Counted from the first letter of the stretch, positions 1 to 8,569 are shown. The stretch: DNA of 37,054 nt from an uncultured Nitrospira sp. (GCA_902500785.1 CABVRW010000025.1:1-37054); one strand, 5' to 3'. Notes: generated by a model not told the origin, from the sequence alone. Made by a program: numbers and translations.

Positions 1-1
1 C

Positions 2-337
2 TCCTGCTGGTTCAATAGCCTCTACAGCCGCGTCCTGCCGAGCCATGCCATCGAAATGACCTCCGCCCTGCTCGATCGCGCCGTGGCACACGCGATCGGA
101 TCACATCGCAGGCCCCGTCCCACGTTCCAGCAGAAACAGGAGCTGGCCGCGCTGATTCATCTCTGCGGCGCCGGCGCCGGTCACGCGTACGTGGCGCGCG
201 GCTTTCGGTTGACTCCGCATCAACGATGCGGCGACCACAGTGCCAAGAGCTATCTGGATCGAGTCAATGACCTGAAACGAACGTTCTCCAGGCTGGCCGC
301 CGGGGGGAACCTGCTCCGCTTCGTTCGTCCTCGGTAA
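2..337 (+). CDS. C-terminal part of an unknown protein (5' truncated)
   Basis: An open frame enters from the left edge and ends at TAA 335-337, giving the last 111 residues of a longer protein. The first in-frame ATG (56) follows 18 codons that already look coding, so the real start is probably outside the window. The visible part contains a Cys-Gly-Ala-Gly-rich stretch, a second Cys in RCGDH, and a basic C-terminus ending RFVRPR. I do not recognise a family. The next gene on the same strand begins 57 bases later. Function unknown; the coding call rests on codon-like composition and the continuous frame. Confidence 0.6.
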   Translation, partial: SCWFNSLYSRVLPSHAIEMTSALLDRAVAHAIGSHRRPRPTFQQKQELAALIHLCGAGAGHAYVARGFRLTPHQRCGDHSAKSYLDRVNDLKRTFSRLAAGGNLLRFVRPR

Positions 338-394
338 CCGATCTCGACAGCGATGCCCAGGTCGCACGAGCGATGAGTTCTATCGTGAGCAGGC

Positions 395-1264
395 ATGGTA
401 GAGTGGCCCATGTCCGTCACACCCTTTTTCCCATGCCCTGTCACCGGAGATGCGTTCATCGGACGCCAAGGGCTCGTCCGAAACCTGCGCGGACGCCTCA
501 TGAACGGCGAATCCGTGGCGGTGATCGGCGGACCGAAGCTCGGGAAAACGTCGCTGGTCAGAAGTTCGCTGGCAGACCTGCCTGACCACCGAGTGATCGA
601 GGTGGATCTTCGCCAAGCGCCGCCGCCCAATGAAGAGGCGACATCCGGCGCGATGCTCGTCCTGGACAATCTCGACCATCTGTCCGACGAAGCGATCGAC
701 AGGCTGCTCCGGCAGGTTTCGATTGCCCGCCCCAGGAACCTGATTCTCACCGGAAGCCGCCGATTGAGAACCGTGTTGGACAATGCGTCCACGTTGGCCG
801 CGCTGTCCATTCGCCTCTATCCGCTCTCCGTCCTGCTGGATGGAGAACTGCGTCGGTTGGTCGGCCACGATAGGGCGGCACCGATCGCCAAGTGGACGGG
901 CAACCACCCCTATCTGAGCCAACTCTTCCTGCACTACGGAGAGGCCGCGCTTTCCGAAGGCCGGCCGCAATGGGAACCGTTCGTTCGCGGGCTGGCGGAG
1001 GAGATCGGTGAGGGAGCGGAGCGTCGACTCTTGAACTACCTGATCACATGTGGGAGACCGGTGAACCCTACGAAGGCAGGCGCGGAGACCGGAATCGAGG
1101 ACATCAAGGCGGTAGCAGACCGACTCGTCTATCTGGGAGCCGTCAGCCGTTGGATCAGACAGGACGAAGCCACACTCTTTGCGGGTTGTCGGCTGCTCAA
1201 CGACTTCCTTGCCGGCGACTCGCCTGACCAGGTGGATGAGAAGACCTGCTCCGTCGAGCCGTGA
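395..1264 (+). CDS. AAA/STAND-like P-loop ATPase with C-terminal helical domain
   Basis: A 289-residue soluble protein. The N-terminus carries FIGRQ, typical of AAA_16-type ATPases that mark the start of the nucleotide-binding domain, followed by a Walker A motif GGPKLGKTS (about residues 45-53). A Walker B-like AMLVLDNLDHL lies near 87-97 and a sensor-like LILTGSRR near 115-122. The C-terminal third (about 200-285) looks like a winged-helix or STAND-type helical domain. Such ATPases are often signalling or regulatory switches, but no effector domain is fused here. An alternative start is Met6 at 410; neither site has a strong Shine-Dalgarno. Neighbours give no clear functional clue. ATPase assignment is fairly firm; the biological role is unknown. 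Confidence 0.75.
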   Translation: MVEWPMSVTPFFPCPVTGDAFIGRQGLVRNLRGRLMNGESVAVIGGPKLGKTSLVRSSLADLPDHRVIEVDLRQAPPPNEEATSGAMLVLDNLDHLSDEAIDRLLRQVSIARPRNLILTGSRRLRTVLDNASTLAALSIRLYPLSVLLDGELRRLVGHDRAAPIAKWTGNHPYLSQLFLHYGEAALSEGRPQWEPFVRGLAEEIGEGAERRLLNYLITCGRPVNPTKAGAETGIEDIKAVADRLVYLGAVSRWIRQDEATLFAGCRLLNDFLAGDSPDQVDEKTCSVEP

Positions 1265-1364
1265 TCGCTCACCATGCCCCGATACTCTTATCGCACGCCA
1301 TTCTCGCCCAAACCCCTTCAGTTCTTCATTGAAAAATCCGACATGGTGAGGAGGCCTTCTCGCT

Positions 1365-2216
1365 ATGCCGACAACCCCCTCAGCCGCGTTCCATTCCTCA
1401 CGCGAGTCGCCGGCTCCTGTTACCGACCTCCCATCGCCCACCCATCACTACTCTCTCGGCCAACGATGCCGTTCGCTCTATCATGAGCTAGGGTATCGCC
1501 TCTCCGAGCGGGTGCGCTGGTCCAGAAGACCGTATCATGAAGTCCCCGTGGAACGCCTTACCGACCTGGCGTCCTGGCAGACGGCGCTTATCGATCGCCT
1601 CCAGGCTCGTTATGAGATCCGTTTCGAGTCGCGTTACGGACAACACACGTCCCTGGCCAACTACGCCTATCTCGATCTATTGGATCAAGCCTGGACATCA
1701 ACCGGCCGGACCATTCCTCGGAGTGGCCTCGTCACGGATGTGGGCTGTGCGAACTTCTGGTATGCGCGGACACTTCACCGGTTTTTCCGTCCGGCGACAC
1801 TGACCGGCGTGGATGTGGAAGGATTCCGCCTCTATCCCACCGGCTACAGCCGCTACGATGCCGCCGCCGGATACATCGCGGATCTCCCGCACACCTCGTT
1901 TGCGATTGCGAACTACTGCGAGAGGAACGAGCAGGTTGATGTGATCACGGCCTGGTTTCCGTTTGTCACGCCGGCGCCAGTCCTCGCCTGGCGGCTCCCG
2001 CTGACGGTCTTTTCCCCTGAGCGACTCTTCGCGCGCATTGCGCGCAATCTTGCGCCGGGAGGCACCTTCGTGATGGTGAATCAAGGCACGGAGGAAGCGG
2101 CTATCGCGGCAGACTACTGCCGTCGGGTGGGACTTCATTCACAAGGCGAATGGATGCATCCTCGTCCCTTGCGTCCGCGGCCTCACCCCCCGGTCGCCTC
2201 CTGGTGGACGGCCTGA
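1365..2216 (+). CDS. SAM-dependent methyltransferase-like protein
   Basis: A 283-residue protein. The central segment VTDVGCANFWYA (about residues 122-133) matches the glycine-containing motif I of class I methyltransferases, followed by LTGVDVEGFR, the acidic end of strand beta-2. Further on, VDVITAWFPFV and a late LAPGGTFVMVNQG resemble motifs IV and post-II/VI of the Rossmann methyltransferase fold. The first 40 residues are Ser/Pro-rich and may be disordered. AGGAGG lies about 10 bases before the ATG. Substrate is not predictable. It could be a degenerate methyltransferase, because motif I has only one Gly (usually GxGxG). Confidence 0.6.
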   Translation: MPTTPSAAFHSSRESPAPVTDLPSPTHHYSLGQRCRSLYHELGYRLSERVRWSRRPYHEVPVERLTDLASWQTALIDRLQARYEIRFESRYGQHTSLANYAYLDLLDQAWTSTGRTIPRSGLVTDVGCANFWYARTLHRFFRPATLTGVDVEGFRLYPTGYSRYDAAAGYIADLPHTSFAIANYCERNEQVDVITAWFPFVTPAPVLAWRLPLTVFSPERLFARIARNLAPGGTFVMVNQGTEEAAIAADYCRRVGLHSQGEWMHPRPLRPRPHPPVASWWTA

Positions 2217-2316
2217 CAGGATCCTACCGTCGCGCGCGGTTCACCGGCTCAGGACCAGACCAGCCACCGCCCATCTGCTGCGGCGGCTGAGTATGTCTCA
2301 TGGATAGGCGGTCACC

Positions 2317-2634
2317 TCATTTGCGGCTGAGCCCCTGAGGATCAGATTCGGGAGTTTGGACCACTTTCACGATGTTGACGATCTGGTCGTCGAGATCGAC
2401 TTCGATGGTGACGAGATCCCCTTTGTGCAACGGCTCGCGTCGCATCGCCGTCGAATCAGCCACTCGCAACATTCGAAGCTGACCGTCCTGAGTCTTGAAG
2501 GTCAACAGTTGATTGCGAAGATCCACGTGCTCGACCCGGCTGGTGGGAAAGACCGCGGCGGTCTGAAACCCGATGACTGGGCCGACCGTCCCCATCCAGA
2601 TGAGCGTGAACGCCATCAGCATACGCATGTTCAT
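2317..2634 (-). CDS. Small exported protein, unknown function
   Basis: A 105-residue protein with an N-terminal signal peptide (hydrophobic core AFTLIWMGTVGPVIGF, about residues 9-24). The mature part looks like a small beta-rich domain (HVDLRNQLLTFKTQDGQLRML then a second strand-rich stretch ending VVQTPES). The start is supported by AGAGGAGC six bases upstream of the ATG. Its short beta-barrel character resembles small periplasmic OB-like or DUF1344-type proteins, but this is only an impression. It lies 281 bases downstream of the branching enzyme on the same strand, so co-transcription is uncertain. Confidence 0.65.
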   Translation of the reverse strand: MNMRMLMAFTLIWMGTVGPVIGFQTAAVFPTSRVEHVDLRNQLLTFKTQDGQLRMLRVADSTAMRREPLHKGDLVTIEVDLDDQIVNIVKVVQTPESDPQGLSRK

Positions 2635-2915
2635 CGTGAGCTCCTCTCAATTGCAGGTGTACGGTCGCACATGAACGGCGGGTTGGGCACACCGGCACTC
2701 TACCGCCCATCGCGCTTCCGGTCTGTCGCGCTTGCTGCCATTCTTCGGCAGAGATAGGGCCGCAGCCTGCGGTCGGCCGTTCTACGAAGAACTCTTGTGG
2801 CATGGGACCATCCCGGCGCCTGCCGTCGAGAGACGGACCGGGCGACGGCTCCCCCGGAGACGGTGCCGGTGGCTCAGGGAGCAGCGTCGACGACGGGAAA
2901 GGACCGCGAAGGAAG

Positions 2916-4826
2916 TCAGCGCGCAAACACCAGCAGGCTATTGGCCGGGAGCACGACCGCTGCCGAATAGGCAAAATCGTGCAGAGGCTCTGGAACGGCA
3001 GTCACATGCCCGCCGTTGCCGACCACGCCGGCATTGAGCCAATTCTCATACGCATCACTATTGAAGACTTCACGCCAGTCTCCATCCCAGGGAAACCCGA
3101 GACGATACCCGACCCGGGTGAAGTCGGCGAGATGCACGATCACCATCACATCGTGGCCTGCGCCTTCGACCCAACGATGGAAGGCCAGGACACGGTTCTG
3201 GTCGTGCACATGCACGACCCGAAACCCCTGCCCCTGCAATGCGGGAAGTCGGCGACGCAGGCTCACGAGGTCTCGCGTAAACCGCAGGTGGTCAAGCATC
3301 TGCTTGTCGCCCTGATCGAGGCCGGCCCAATAGAGCAGCAAGTCGCGATGCGTCACGAAGTCGTCCGACCACTGTTTGTCCTCCAGAAACTCCTGTCCCA
3401 TGAAGAGCATCGGAATGCCCGGCGCAGTGAGACTGAGGCCGGTGGCGACGCGCGCCCGGCTGCGGGCGAACCAGGAGCGCGGATGCTCGGGATCGCCCAG
3501 TCGAGCAATACGCTCCTCGCGACCATGATAGACGATGTCATGGTTCTCCGGCCCCTGCACGAATCGCCACGCCTCGTGGAACCCTTCAGGCCACAGACTG
3601 CGTGCCAGGCCCGTCATATTAAGCGGCCGCTCATTCGGCGCGCCCGCGCTGCCGATGACCTCGCGAATAGCCATGCGCAGACCGTCGGTGAGCGTGGTGT
3701 CGAAGCCGGCACCGACCGGCAGGGGTTGGACCACGAACGGATTCACCTCCCAATATTCGGCATGGTGGAGCGTCTCCGGCCGCTGCGCATGCAGCGTGGC
3801 CGTGAGGTCCTGACAAAATCGCCAGCCTTCCGGCGCTCCGTCATGATCAATCACGCTGACTTGATCGTACCGAAATCCGTCCACGCGGTATTCATCGAGA
3901 AAGAATTTCGCGTTCTGAATCAGGAAGTCGCGCACCTCGGGTTTGGCGAAATCGAACACGAGGCCGCCGGCATGCCCCATCTCGGTGAAATACAGCGAGT
4001 TCCGTTGCCCGCCGGCCGGATCTTGCCGATCGAAAAAGTACAGGCTCTGGTCGCCGAAGTCTCCGCCGGCATGGTTGTAGACCACATCAAGCAGCACGGC
4101 CAGGCCATGGATATGGGCCAGATCGATCAGCGCCTTGAGCTGATTCATTTCTCCCCGCAGCTCCTCCGCCTGGTACCGGCGCTGGCCCTTCGCATCGAGC
4201 AGTGCGTTGACTTCCGCGACGTAGGGAGGCAGGTCCGCATCTGCCACGGCAAAATCCATCTCGGGCGAAAAATAGTCGGTCCCGTTGTAGCCAAGGCTGA
4301 AGGCGGTTTGAAATTCCTGAATGGGCATGAGCTGCAAGGCGGTCACACCGAGCTCAGCAAGATAGGGCAGCTTGCGCGCCACGTCGAGAAAGGTGCCGCC
4401 CTTGTGGGGCAGGTTCGGCGTATAGAAGGTGCCCACGTGGAGTTGATAAATGACGAACTCGTGGAAACGCGGCGTGATGTAGCTGCTCGCGTGCCAGGGA
4501 AAGTCGGGATGGCGGATGATACATTCGCTGGGGAACGGCGACTCCAGCTCTCGGGCATAGGGATCACGCTTCAGGCCTTCACTCCGCTCGCCGACCACGT
4601 AGAACATGTAGCGCTGACGGTCCTTCACGCCAGGAATGAAGCCCCGCCAATGCCCCTGCGCATCTCGCGTGAGTAAACTCGCGTCGTCGCGAACCCGATG
4701 ATTGAAGTCGCCGACCACATGCACTGACTTGGCGTGCGGGCCCCAGCAGCGAAACGTCGCGCCGGCGGCGACAAGGTTCGCCCCCATCGGAGTACCGGAA
4801 TGAATGTGATCCAGTGACGCGGGCAT
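2916..4826 (-). CDS. glgB: GH13 1,4-alpha-glucan branching enzyme-type protein
   Basis: Belongs to glycoside hydrolase family 13; most likely transfers alpha-1,4 chains to alpha-1,6 positions during glycogen synthesis in the cytoplasm. An N-terminal CBM48-like domain (about residues 15-95: FRCWGPHAKSVHVVGDFN) precedes the catalytic barrel. The conserved GH13 regions are intact: DVVYNH (247-252), GFRYD with nucleophile Asp321, HAEYWE with acid/base Glu357, and ENHD (427-430). A short all-beta C-terminal domain ends the protein. The chosen start (636 aa) has GAGGG five bases upstream; an in-frame ATG at 4865 would add 13 residues but lacks a good Shine-Dalgarno. No other glycogen genes are nearby, so a maltooligosyltrehalose trehalohydrolase or another GH13 activity is an alternative. 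Confidence 0.85.
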   Translation of the reverse strand: MPASLDHIHSGTPMGANLVAAGATFRCWGPHAKSVHVVGDFNHRVRDDASLLTRDAQGHWRGFIPGVKDRQRYMFYVVGERSEGLKRDPYARELESPFPSECIIRHPDFPWHASSYITPRFHEFVIYQLHVGTFYTPNLPHKGGTFLDVARKLPYLAELGVTALQLMPIQEFQTAFSLGYNGTDYFSPEMDFAVADADLPPYVAEVNALLDAKGQRRYQAEELRGEMNQLKALIDLAHIHGLAVLLDVVYNHAGGDFGDQSLYFFDRQDPAGGQRNSLYFTEMGHAGGLVFDFAKPEVRDFLIQNAKFFLDEYRVDGFRYDQVSVIDHDGAPEGWRFCQDLTATLHAQRPETLHHAEYWEVNPFVVQPLPVGAGFDTTLTDGLRMAIREVIGSAGAPNERPLNMTGLARSLWPEGFHEAWRFVQGPENHDIVYHGREERIARLGDPEHPRSWFARSRARVATGLSLTAPGIPMLFMGQEFLEDKQWSDDFVTHRDLLLYWAGLDQGDKQMLDHLRFTRDLVSLRRRLPALQGQGFRVVHVHDQNRVLAFHRWVEGAGHDVMVIVHLADFTRVGYRLGFPWDGDWREVFNSDAYENWLNAGVVGNGGHVTAVPEPLHDFAYSAAVVLPANSLLVFAR

Positions 4827-4925
4827 GGGCGCCCTCATGGTGAGTGATTGCGGTAACGGACTCATCCTAGCGAAGGCCGCTCAACTGAGCAAGGGCCTGA
4901 ATCACGATGCGACGGCGAAACCGTA

Positions 4926-5453
4926 TTACGGACGACGACCAGAACGGACCAGCAGAAAAATCTGTTCGGCTGCGGCGTCCGAGGACACCACTGTGGTGTC
5001 GATGGCCAACGCCGGCGAGAGCGGCGCTTCATAGGGTTCTTGGAGCCCCGGGACCGTGGACGACTCACCGTGCATCCCTCGCTTGTACGTTCCCTTCTTA
5101 TCGCGCTGCATACAGACGTCCAGCGGACAGACAATCGACACTTCCTGCAGCGGCGGAATCAAGGAGCGGGCAAAGTCTCGATAGACTCGCCGACTCGCCG
5201 TCGCGTCGAAAATCACGTTCACGCCATGGGCCCACAACCGCGCGCCCATATAGGCCAAGGCGCGATAGAACAGATCGCGTTCTTCCTTCGAGTAGCCGGC
5301 CTCCGGCGTCAGAATGCGCCGGACGGCATCGGACTCCAGGACTTCGACAGCGGCTCCCGATGACTCAATCTTGGGTAGCAAGCGCGCCACAATCGAACTT
5401 TTCCCGGAAGCGGGAAGACCGGTGAGCCAAATAGCGAACGGAGTGTGCGTCAT
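4926..5453 (-). CDS. Adenylylsulfate kinase-like P-loop kinase
   Basis: A 175-residue P-loop kinase of the APS kinase (CysC)/predicted-kinase type. Walker A is GLPASGKSS (residues 12-20), followed by LESDAVRRIL (39-48), which corresponds to the LDGDNVR region of CysC, then GYSKEERD. The late motif PYEAPLSPALAIDT is close to the PYEAPENPE...DT signature of CysC. The open frame extends further upstream but overlaps the preceding kinase gene; the ATG at 5453, eight bases after that gene's stop, fits an operon. CysC would phosphorylate APS to PAPS, but no sulfate-activation genes are nearby and it may act on another substrate with its APH-like partner. Confidence 0.8.
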   Translation of the reverse strand: MTHTPFAIWLTGLPASGKSSIVARLLPKIESSGAAVEVLESDAVRRILTPEAGYSKEERDLFYRALAYMGARLWAHGVNVIFDATASRRVYRDFARSLIPPLQEVSIVCPLDVCMQRDKKGTYKRGMHGESSTVPGLQEPYEAPLSPALAIDTTVVSSDAAAEQIFLLVRSGRRP

Positions 5454-5461
5454 CACAACAC

Positions 5462-6547
5462 CTACTCGCAGTAGCGGTTCACGTCCGCCGGGTCGAACCG
5501 CGGCACCGCCAATACATTCTCGATGAACCGGAAGATTTTCCGCCGCACGGTCGTCGTCAGGTTCGGATACCAGAGGGGACTCGCAAGCACCAACCCGCGG
5601 AAGGCAAAGAACGGCGCCGTCGCATCCAGCACCTCGCGATCGCGGCTCCGGACAAGATAGGTATCCCAAAACGAACGAAATACCACTTCCAGCGCCCCCT
5701 TCAACGTCCCATGTCGGCACAGGGAGAAAAACAGATAGTTGATCGACATCGAGGTGACATCATCGGCCGGTTCGCCCCACTCCCCGCGCGACCGGTCCAG
5801 CACGGAGAAATCCGTCCCGCGACGAAACAGCACGTTCCATGGATGAAAATCCCCATGCACCTGCGACAATCGAGCATGTCGGCCGCGTAGCCGCCACCGC
5901 CATTCGTTGCAGGCCACCTCAATGCGTTGCAACAGATCTTCCGTAATGAAGGCAAAGCGATCGGGGTAACTATCGGTGAGCCCCATGATGCATTCGCCAT
6001 GACCGAGCAACTCCCGTAATCGTCGGCGATACAGGTCGGGGTCATGATGCGTTACCCGATGGATGCCGGCCAGATATCCGGCCAACGCCTCGGTCCGTTT
6101 CCGATCCAGCGCGGTCGGCTTGCGCGCAGCGGCAAGGCGTTCCAGGTCCCTATGGTAGGTCTCCCCCTCGGACCATTGGGTGAGTAAAAAGAATTCTTTG
6201 GCGGAGGCTACGGACATCAACTCGCCGCGCTCGGTAAAGGCCCCCACATCCAGCGCCGCGATATGCTTCGGCAGACGGCCGTAACAGTCATAGTCCCACA
6301 ACATCGCCTGAGCCCGGTCGGACGAATGCTCATGCCCGAAGGGGCCGGGACTCATGGTGCCCAACACCACCTGGCGGGTCTTGCCCTTCTGGCGAAACGT
6401 CAACCGGACCGGCGCGCCATACCCGTATTGCTTATATCGCGCGCCGCTCGTCTCCTTGCCGATCGGTCCATAGGCACGCAACACCGTCGTGGGACCGAAC
6501 CGGTCTTTGAGGTAGGCGTCCAGGGCGGATTTCTTCAACACCGGCAT
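5462..6547 (-). CDS. APH-family phosphotransferase (kinase-like)
   Basis: A 361-residue protein with the aminoglycoside phosphotransferase/choline-kinase fold. The catalytic loop HGDFHPWN (residues 231-238) and the Mg-binding Asp251 in FSVLDRSRGEWGEPADD are present. The N-terminal lobe includes VRLTFRQKGKTRQVVLGT, compatible with beta strands of the nucleotide-binding lobe. Start chosen at 6547 because GGGAAG lies five bases upstream; an ATG at 6622 would add 25 residues. It sits eight bases upstream of the APS-kinase-like gene and is almost certainly co-transcribed. The substrate is unknown: families with this fold phosphorylate sugars, amino alcohols, antibiotics or proteins. An antibiotic-resistance role should not be assumed. 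Confidence 0.75.
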   Translation of the reverse strand: MPVLKKSALDAYLKDRFGPTTVLRAYGPIGKETSGARYKQYGYGAPVRLTFRQKGKTRQVVLGTMSPGPFGHEHSSDRAQAMLWDYDCYGRLPKHIAALDVGAFTERGELMSVASAKEFFLLTQWSEGETYHRDLERLAAARKPTALDRKRTEALAGYLAGIHRVTHHDPDLYRRRLRELLGHGECIMGLTDSYPDRFAFITEDLLQRIEVACNEWRWRLRGRHARLSQVHGDFHPWNVLFRRGTDFSVLDRSRGEWGEPADDVTSMSINYLFFSLCRHGTLKGALEVVFRSFWDTYLVRSRDREVLDATAPFFAFRGLVLASPLWYPNLTTTVRRKIFRFIENVLAVPRFDPADVNRYCE

Positions 6548-6767
6548 ATGGGCTTCCCACGCAAGACATGTTCCTGAAAAATGCCCGCGCCGGCCATGCA
6601 ATTCCGCCGGCAACTGGCGCATTGAGCTTCAGCTCGGCTCAGATAGTGAGGAATTATGCGCCAGTCCCCCGATAGGCCACCGATCTCTCCCTTCCCCCCA
6701 GACGTGCAAATGCTCCACTTTCAGCTGTTTCCACCCCAGCTCCACCCAGTTCGCCCGCCGACGGCAA

Positions 6768-6783
6768 GGGCACGTGCTTTGCT
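6768..6783 (+). promoter_or_regulatory. Candidate sigma-54 (-24/-12) promoter of the HPF-cold-shock gene
   Basis: GGGCACGTGCTTTGCT matches the sigma-54 consensus TGGCACG-N4-TTGCW at every fixed position except the first T. The GG and GC dinucleotides have the required ten-base spacing. The predicted start point is near 6794, giving a leader of about 36 bases before the ATG at 6830. Hpf genes are linked to RpoN loci in many bacteria. Confidence 0.55.
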
Positions 6784-6829
6784 GAGACAGTAGATGAAGC
6801 AGTCTCCATCTGAGCCGAGAGGAGGACGC

Positions 6830-7378
6830 ATGAACCTGGAAGTTGAGAGCCGCAACATTGCCATGACTCCGCGCTGGAAATCCGAGATCGAGGAACGCAT
6901 GGCCGCCTTGCAGCATGGCCACGACGACATCATTCATGGACGTGTCACGCTGACAAAAAATCGCCATCATAAAAAACAGGCCAATGTTGCAGAGGCGCTC
7001 GTGCTGGTCACGATTCCGACCCGTCACACCCTGACCTCCCGCAAGGAGGACAAGACGTTCGAGGAAGCCATCCGGGCGGCCTTCGACGCCGTGGCGATCG
7101 AATTGCGGAAATATCGCGAGAAACGAGCCGGCACCGTCGTGCGAATCGAACCGCTCCCGCAGCTCCGGGGCGTGGTGAGTAAGGTCTTCCCTCAACAAGG
7201 TTATGGCTTCATCCTGAACGACGGCGGGGGCGAAGTGTATTTTCACAAGAATGCCGTGAAGGGCATCCCGTTCAATGACATGGAAGACGGACAGGACGTG
7301 ATCTTCGAGAACGAACCGGGGGAGAAGGGCCTACAGGCCACCATCGTGCAACCACCACCCACGCTGGAACTGTCGTGA
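6830..7378 (+). CDS. HPF/RaiA ribosome-hibernation domain fused to a cold-shock domain
   Basis: A 182-residue protein. Residues 1-100 match the HPF/RaiA (YfiA) beta-alpha-beta fold, starting MNLEVESRNI and ending in the basic helix ELRKYREKRAG; this family binds the small ribosomal subunit at the mRNA/tRNA channel and keeps ribosomes inactive. Residues 112-175 form a cold-shock domain with RNP1-like GYGFI (124-128) and RNP2-like VYFHK (136-140), which would bind RNA. The C-terminal dimerisation domain of long HPF is absent and replaced by this domain. The start is set by GAGAGGAGG five bases upstream; an ATG at 6794 falls at the predicted transcription start. A sigma-54-like promoter lies upstream. 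It is followed 10 bases later by a zinc-ribbon gene. Confidence 0.85.
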   Translation: MNLEVESRNIAMTPRWKSEIEERMAALQHGHDDIIHGRVTLTKNRHHKKQANVAEALVLVTIPTRHTLTSRKEDKTFEEAIRAAFDAVAIELRKYREKRAGTVVRIEPLPQLRGVVSKVFPQQGYGFILNDGGGEVYFHKNAVKGIPFNDMEDGQDVIFENEPGEKGLQATIVQPPPTLELS

Positions 7379-7388
7379 GGGGTTGCCC

Positions 7389-7553
7389 ATGCCTATGTAT
7401 GATTACACCTGTCTGGATTGCGGAAAAAAATCACTGATCATCGTGACGCTGAAGCAACACGAACACGGTGAGGTCCAATGCCCGGCCTGCGGCAGCACAA
7501 AACTGCAGCAACATTTTTCGTCGTTCATCGCCCACACGACCAAGAAAAGCTGA
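7389..7553 (+). CDS. FmdB-type small zinc ribbon protein
   Basis: A 54-residue ORF beginning MPMYDYTCLDCG and containing two Cys pairs, CLDC (8-11) and CPAC (about 31-34), then a Lys/Ser-rich tail. The opening (M-P-x-Y-x-Y-x-C-x-x-C) is the hallmark of the FmdB/CxxC-CxxC regulatory-protein family of putative zinc ribbons. The family is thought to be regulatory, but its function is poorly defined. It starts 10 bases after the HPF-cold-shock stop and ends 17 bases before the cytochrome start, so it is probably in the same operon. Confidence 0.75.
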   Translation: MPMYDYTCLDCGKKSLIIVTLKQHEHGEVQCPACGSTKLQQHFSSFIAHTTKKS

Positions 7554-7570
7554 AGGAGACACTGAGCCCC

Positions 7571-7951
7571 ATGCAGATTGCCATGGCCACCGGCATCCAG
7601 CATTCATTCCTCGTCTCTCTCTTCATGACCATTGCGGCCGCCTGTGGCTCTGCGGCGGCACAGGATTTCCCGCCGGATGTCACCAAAGGGAAGGCTGTCT
7701 ACGAGCGCCATTGCCTCGCCTGTCATGGCAGCGGTGGACGGGGCGATGGTCCCGAGGCGGCCGCATTGACGGTTCCGGCGGCCAACTTCCACCGGTTCAA
7801 ATCCTTCCTCAAATCCGACGAGGAGCTGCTCAGAACGATCGAGCACGGCGTCGTCTTCAGCCCGATGCATGCGTGGTACGGGCAGCTGACCGAAACGGAG
7901 ATGCAAGACGTACTGGCCTACATCCGCCTGCTCGTGCAACAGGGTCGATAG
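7571..7951 (+). CDS. Exported mono-heme cytochrome c
   Basis: A 126-residue protein with a signal peptide (hydrophobic stretch SFLVSLFMTIAAACGSAAA, cleavage likely after about residue 30). The mature domain has one heme-binding motif CLACH (48-52) in the context GKAVYERHCLACHGSGGRGDGP, a typical class I cytochrome c start, and a possible axial Met in FSPMHAWYGQ. The end LTETEMQDVLAYIRLL matches the C-terminal helix of the fold. It is a periplasmic electron carrier or a domain partner; the redox partner cannot be named. AAGGAG lies 12 bases upstream, rather far; an in-frame ATG at 7583 is an alternative. Confidence 0.85.
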   Translation: MQIAMATGIQHSFLVSLFMTIAAACGSAAAQDFPPDVTKGKAVYERHCLACHGSGGRGDGPEAAALTVPAANFHRFKSFLKSDEELLRTIEHGVVFSPMHAWYGQLTETEMQDVLAYIRLLVQQGR

Positions 7952-7987
7952 GATGTCGGGCGGACGAATCATGCGAAGGGACTCCGT

Positions 7988-8569
7988 ATGAATCCTCTTC
8001 ACGCAGGCGATGCACTGCTCATCGTGGACGTGCAGAACGATTTCCTTCCGGGTGGCGCCCTGGCGGTGCCCAGCGGCCAACAGGTGATTGCTCCGTTGCG
8101 ACGGTATCTCACCCTCTTTATCCACAGCGGCCTGCCGGTGTTTGCGACCCGCGACTGGCACCCGCCGGACCATTGCTCCTTCCGCGCACAAGGAGGCCCC
8201 TGGCCGACACACTGCATCGGGCAAAGTCCCGGGGCACAATTTCCGGAGGAACTCAAGCTGCCTGCATCGGCCATCGTGATCTTCAAAGGCACCGACTCCG
8301 CCCAGGAGGCCTACTCCGGCTTCCAGGGCACTCCGCTGCATGCTCGCCTCCAAGCGGCTCGCGTCACGCGATTGTTCATCGGGGGACTGGCCACGGACTA
8401 TTGTGTGCGCGAAACCGTACGGGAGGCTCGCAGCCTCGGATATGAGGTGTGTCTCTTGATCGACGCCATACGAGCCGTGAACGTCCTGCCTGAAGACGGT
8501 CGACGGGCCGAAGCCGAGATGGTGTCGGCCGGTGCGATGCCCCTTCGGGTGGAGCAATTGGCCGCATGA
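7988..8569 (+). CDS. pncA: Nicotinamidase
   Basis: A 193-residue enzyme of the isochorismatase-like hydrolase fold; converts nicotinamide to nicotinate and ammonia in the cytoplasm. The catalytic triad is visible: Asp14 (LLIVDVQNDFLPGG), Lys100 (IVIFKGT) and Cys139 (GLATDYCVRETV). The metal-binding residues Asp56, His58 and His62 lie in RDWHPPDHCSF. Length is normal for PncA. Its TGA overlaps the start of the nicotinate phosphoribosyltransferase gene (ATGA), so the two consecutive steps of NAD salvage are translationally coupled. AAGGGA upstream supports the start. Confidence 0.95.
   Translation: MNPLHAGDALLIVDVQNDFLPGGALAVPSGQQVIAPLRRYLTLFIHSGLPVFATRDWHPPDHCSFRAQGGPWPTHCIGQSPGAQFPEELKLPASAIVIFKGTDSAQEAYSGFQGTPLHARLQAARVTRLFIGGLATDYCVRETVREARSLGYEVCLLIDAIRAVNVLPEDGRRAEAEMVSAGAMPLRVEQLAA

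Noticed and set aside
2635-2915. Minus-strand frame containing MPQEFFVERPTAG, upstream of the small exported gene
   Set aside because: Reads protein-like for about 45 codons but then runs through the neighbouring gene in the wrong frame and has no ribosome site.
2802-4676. Long 624-codon plus-strand frame opposite the branching enzyme
   Set aside because: Lacks recognisable motifs and is antisense to an intact GH13 enzyme with all catalytic motifs; a GC-rich shadow frame.
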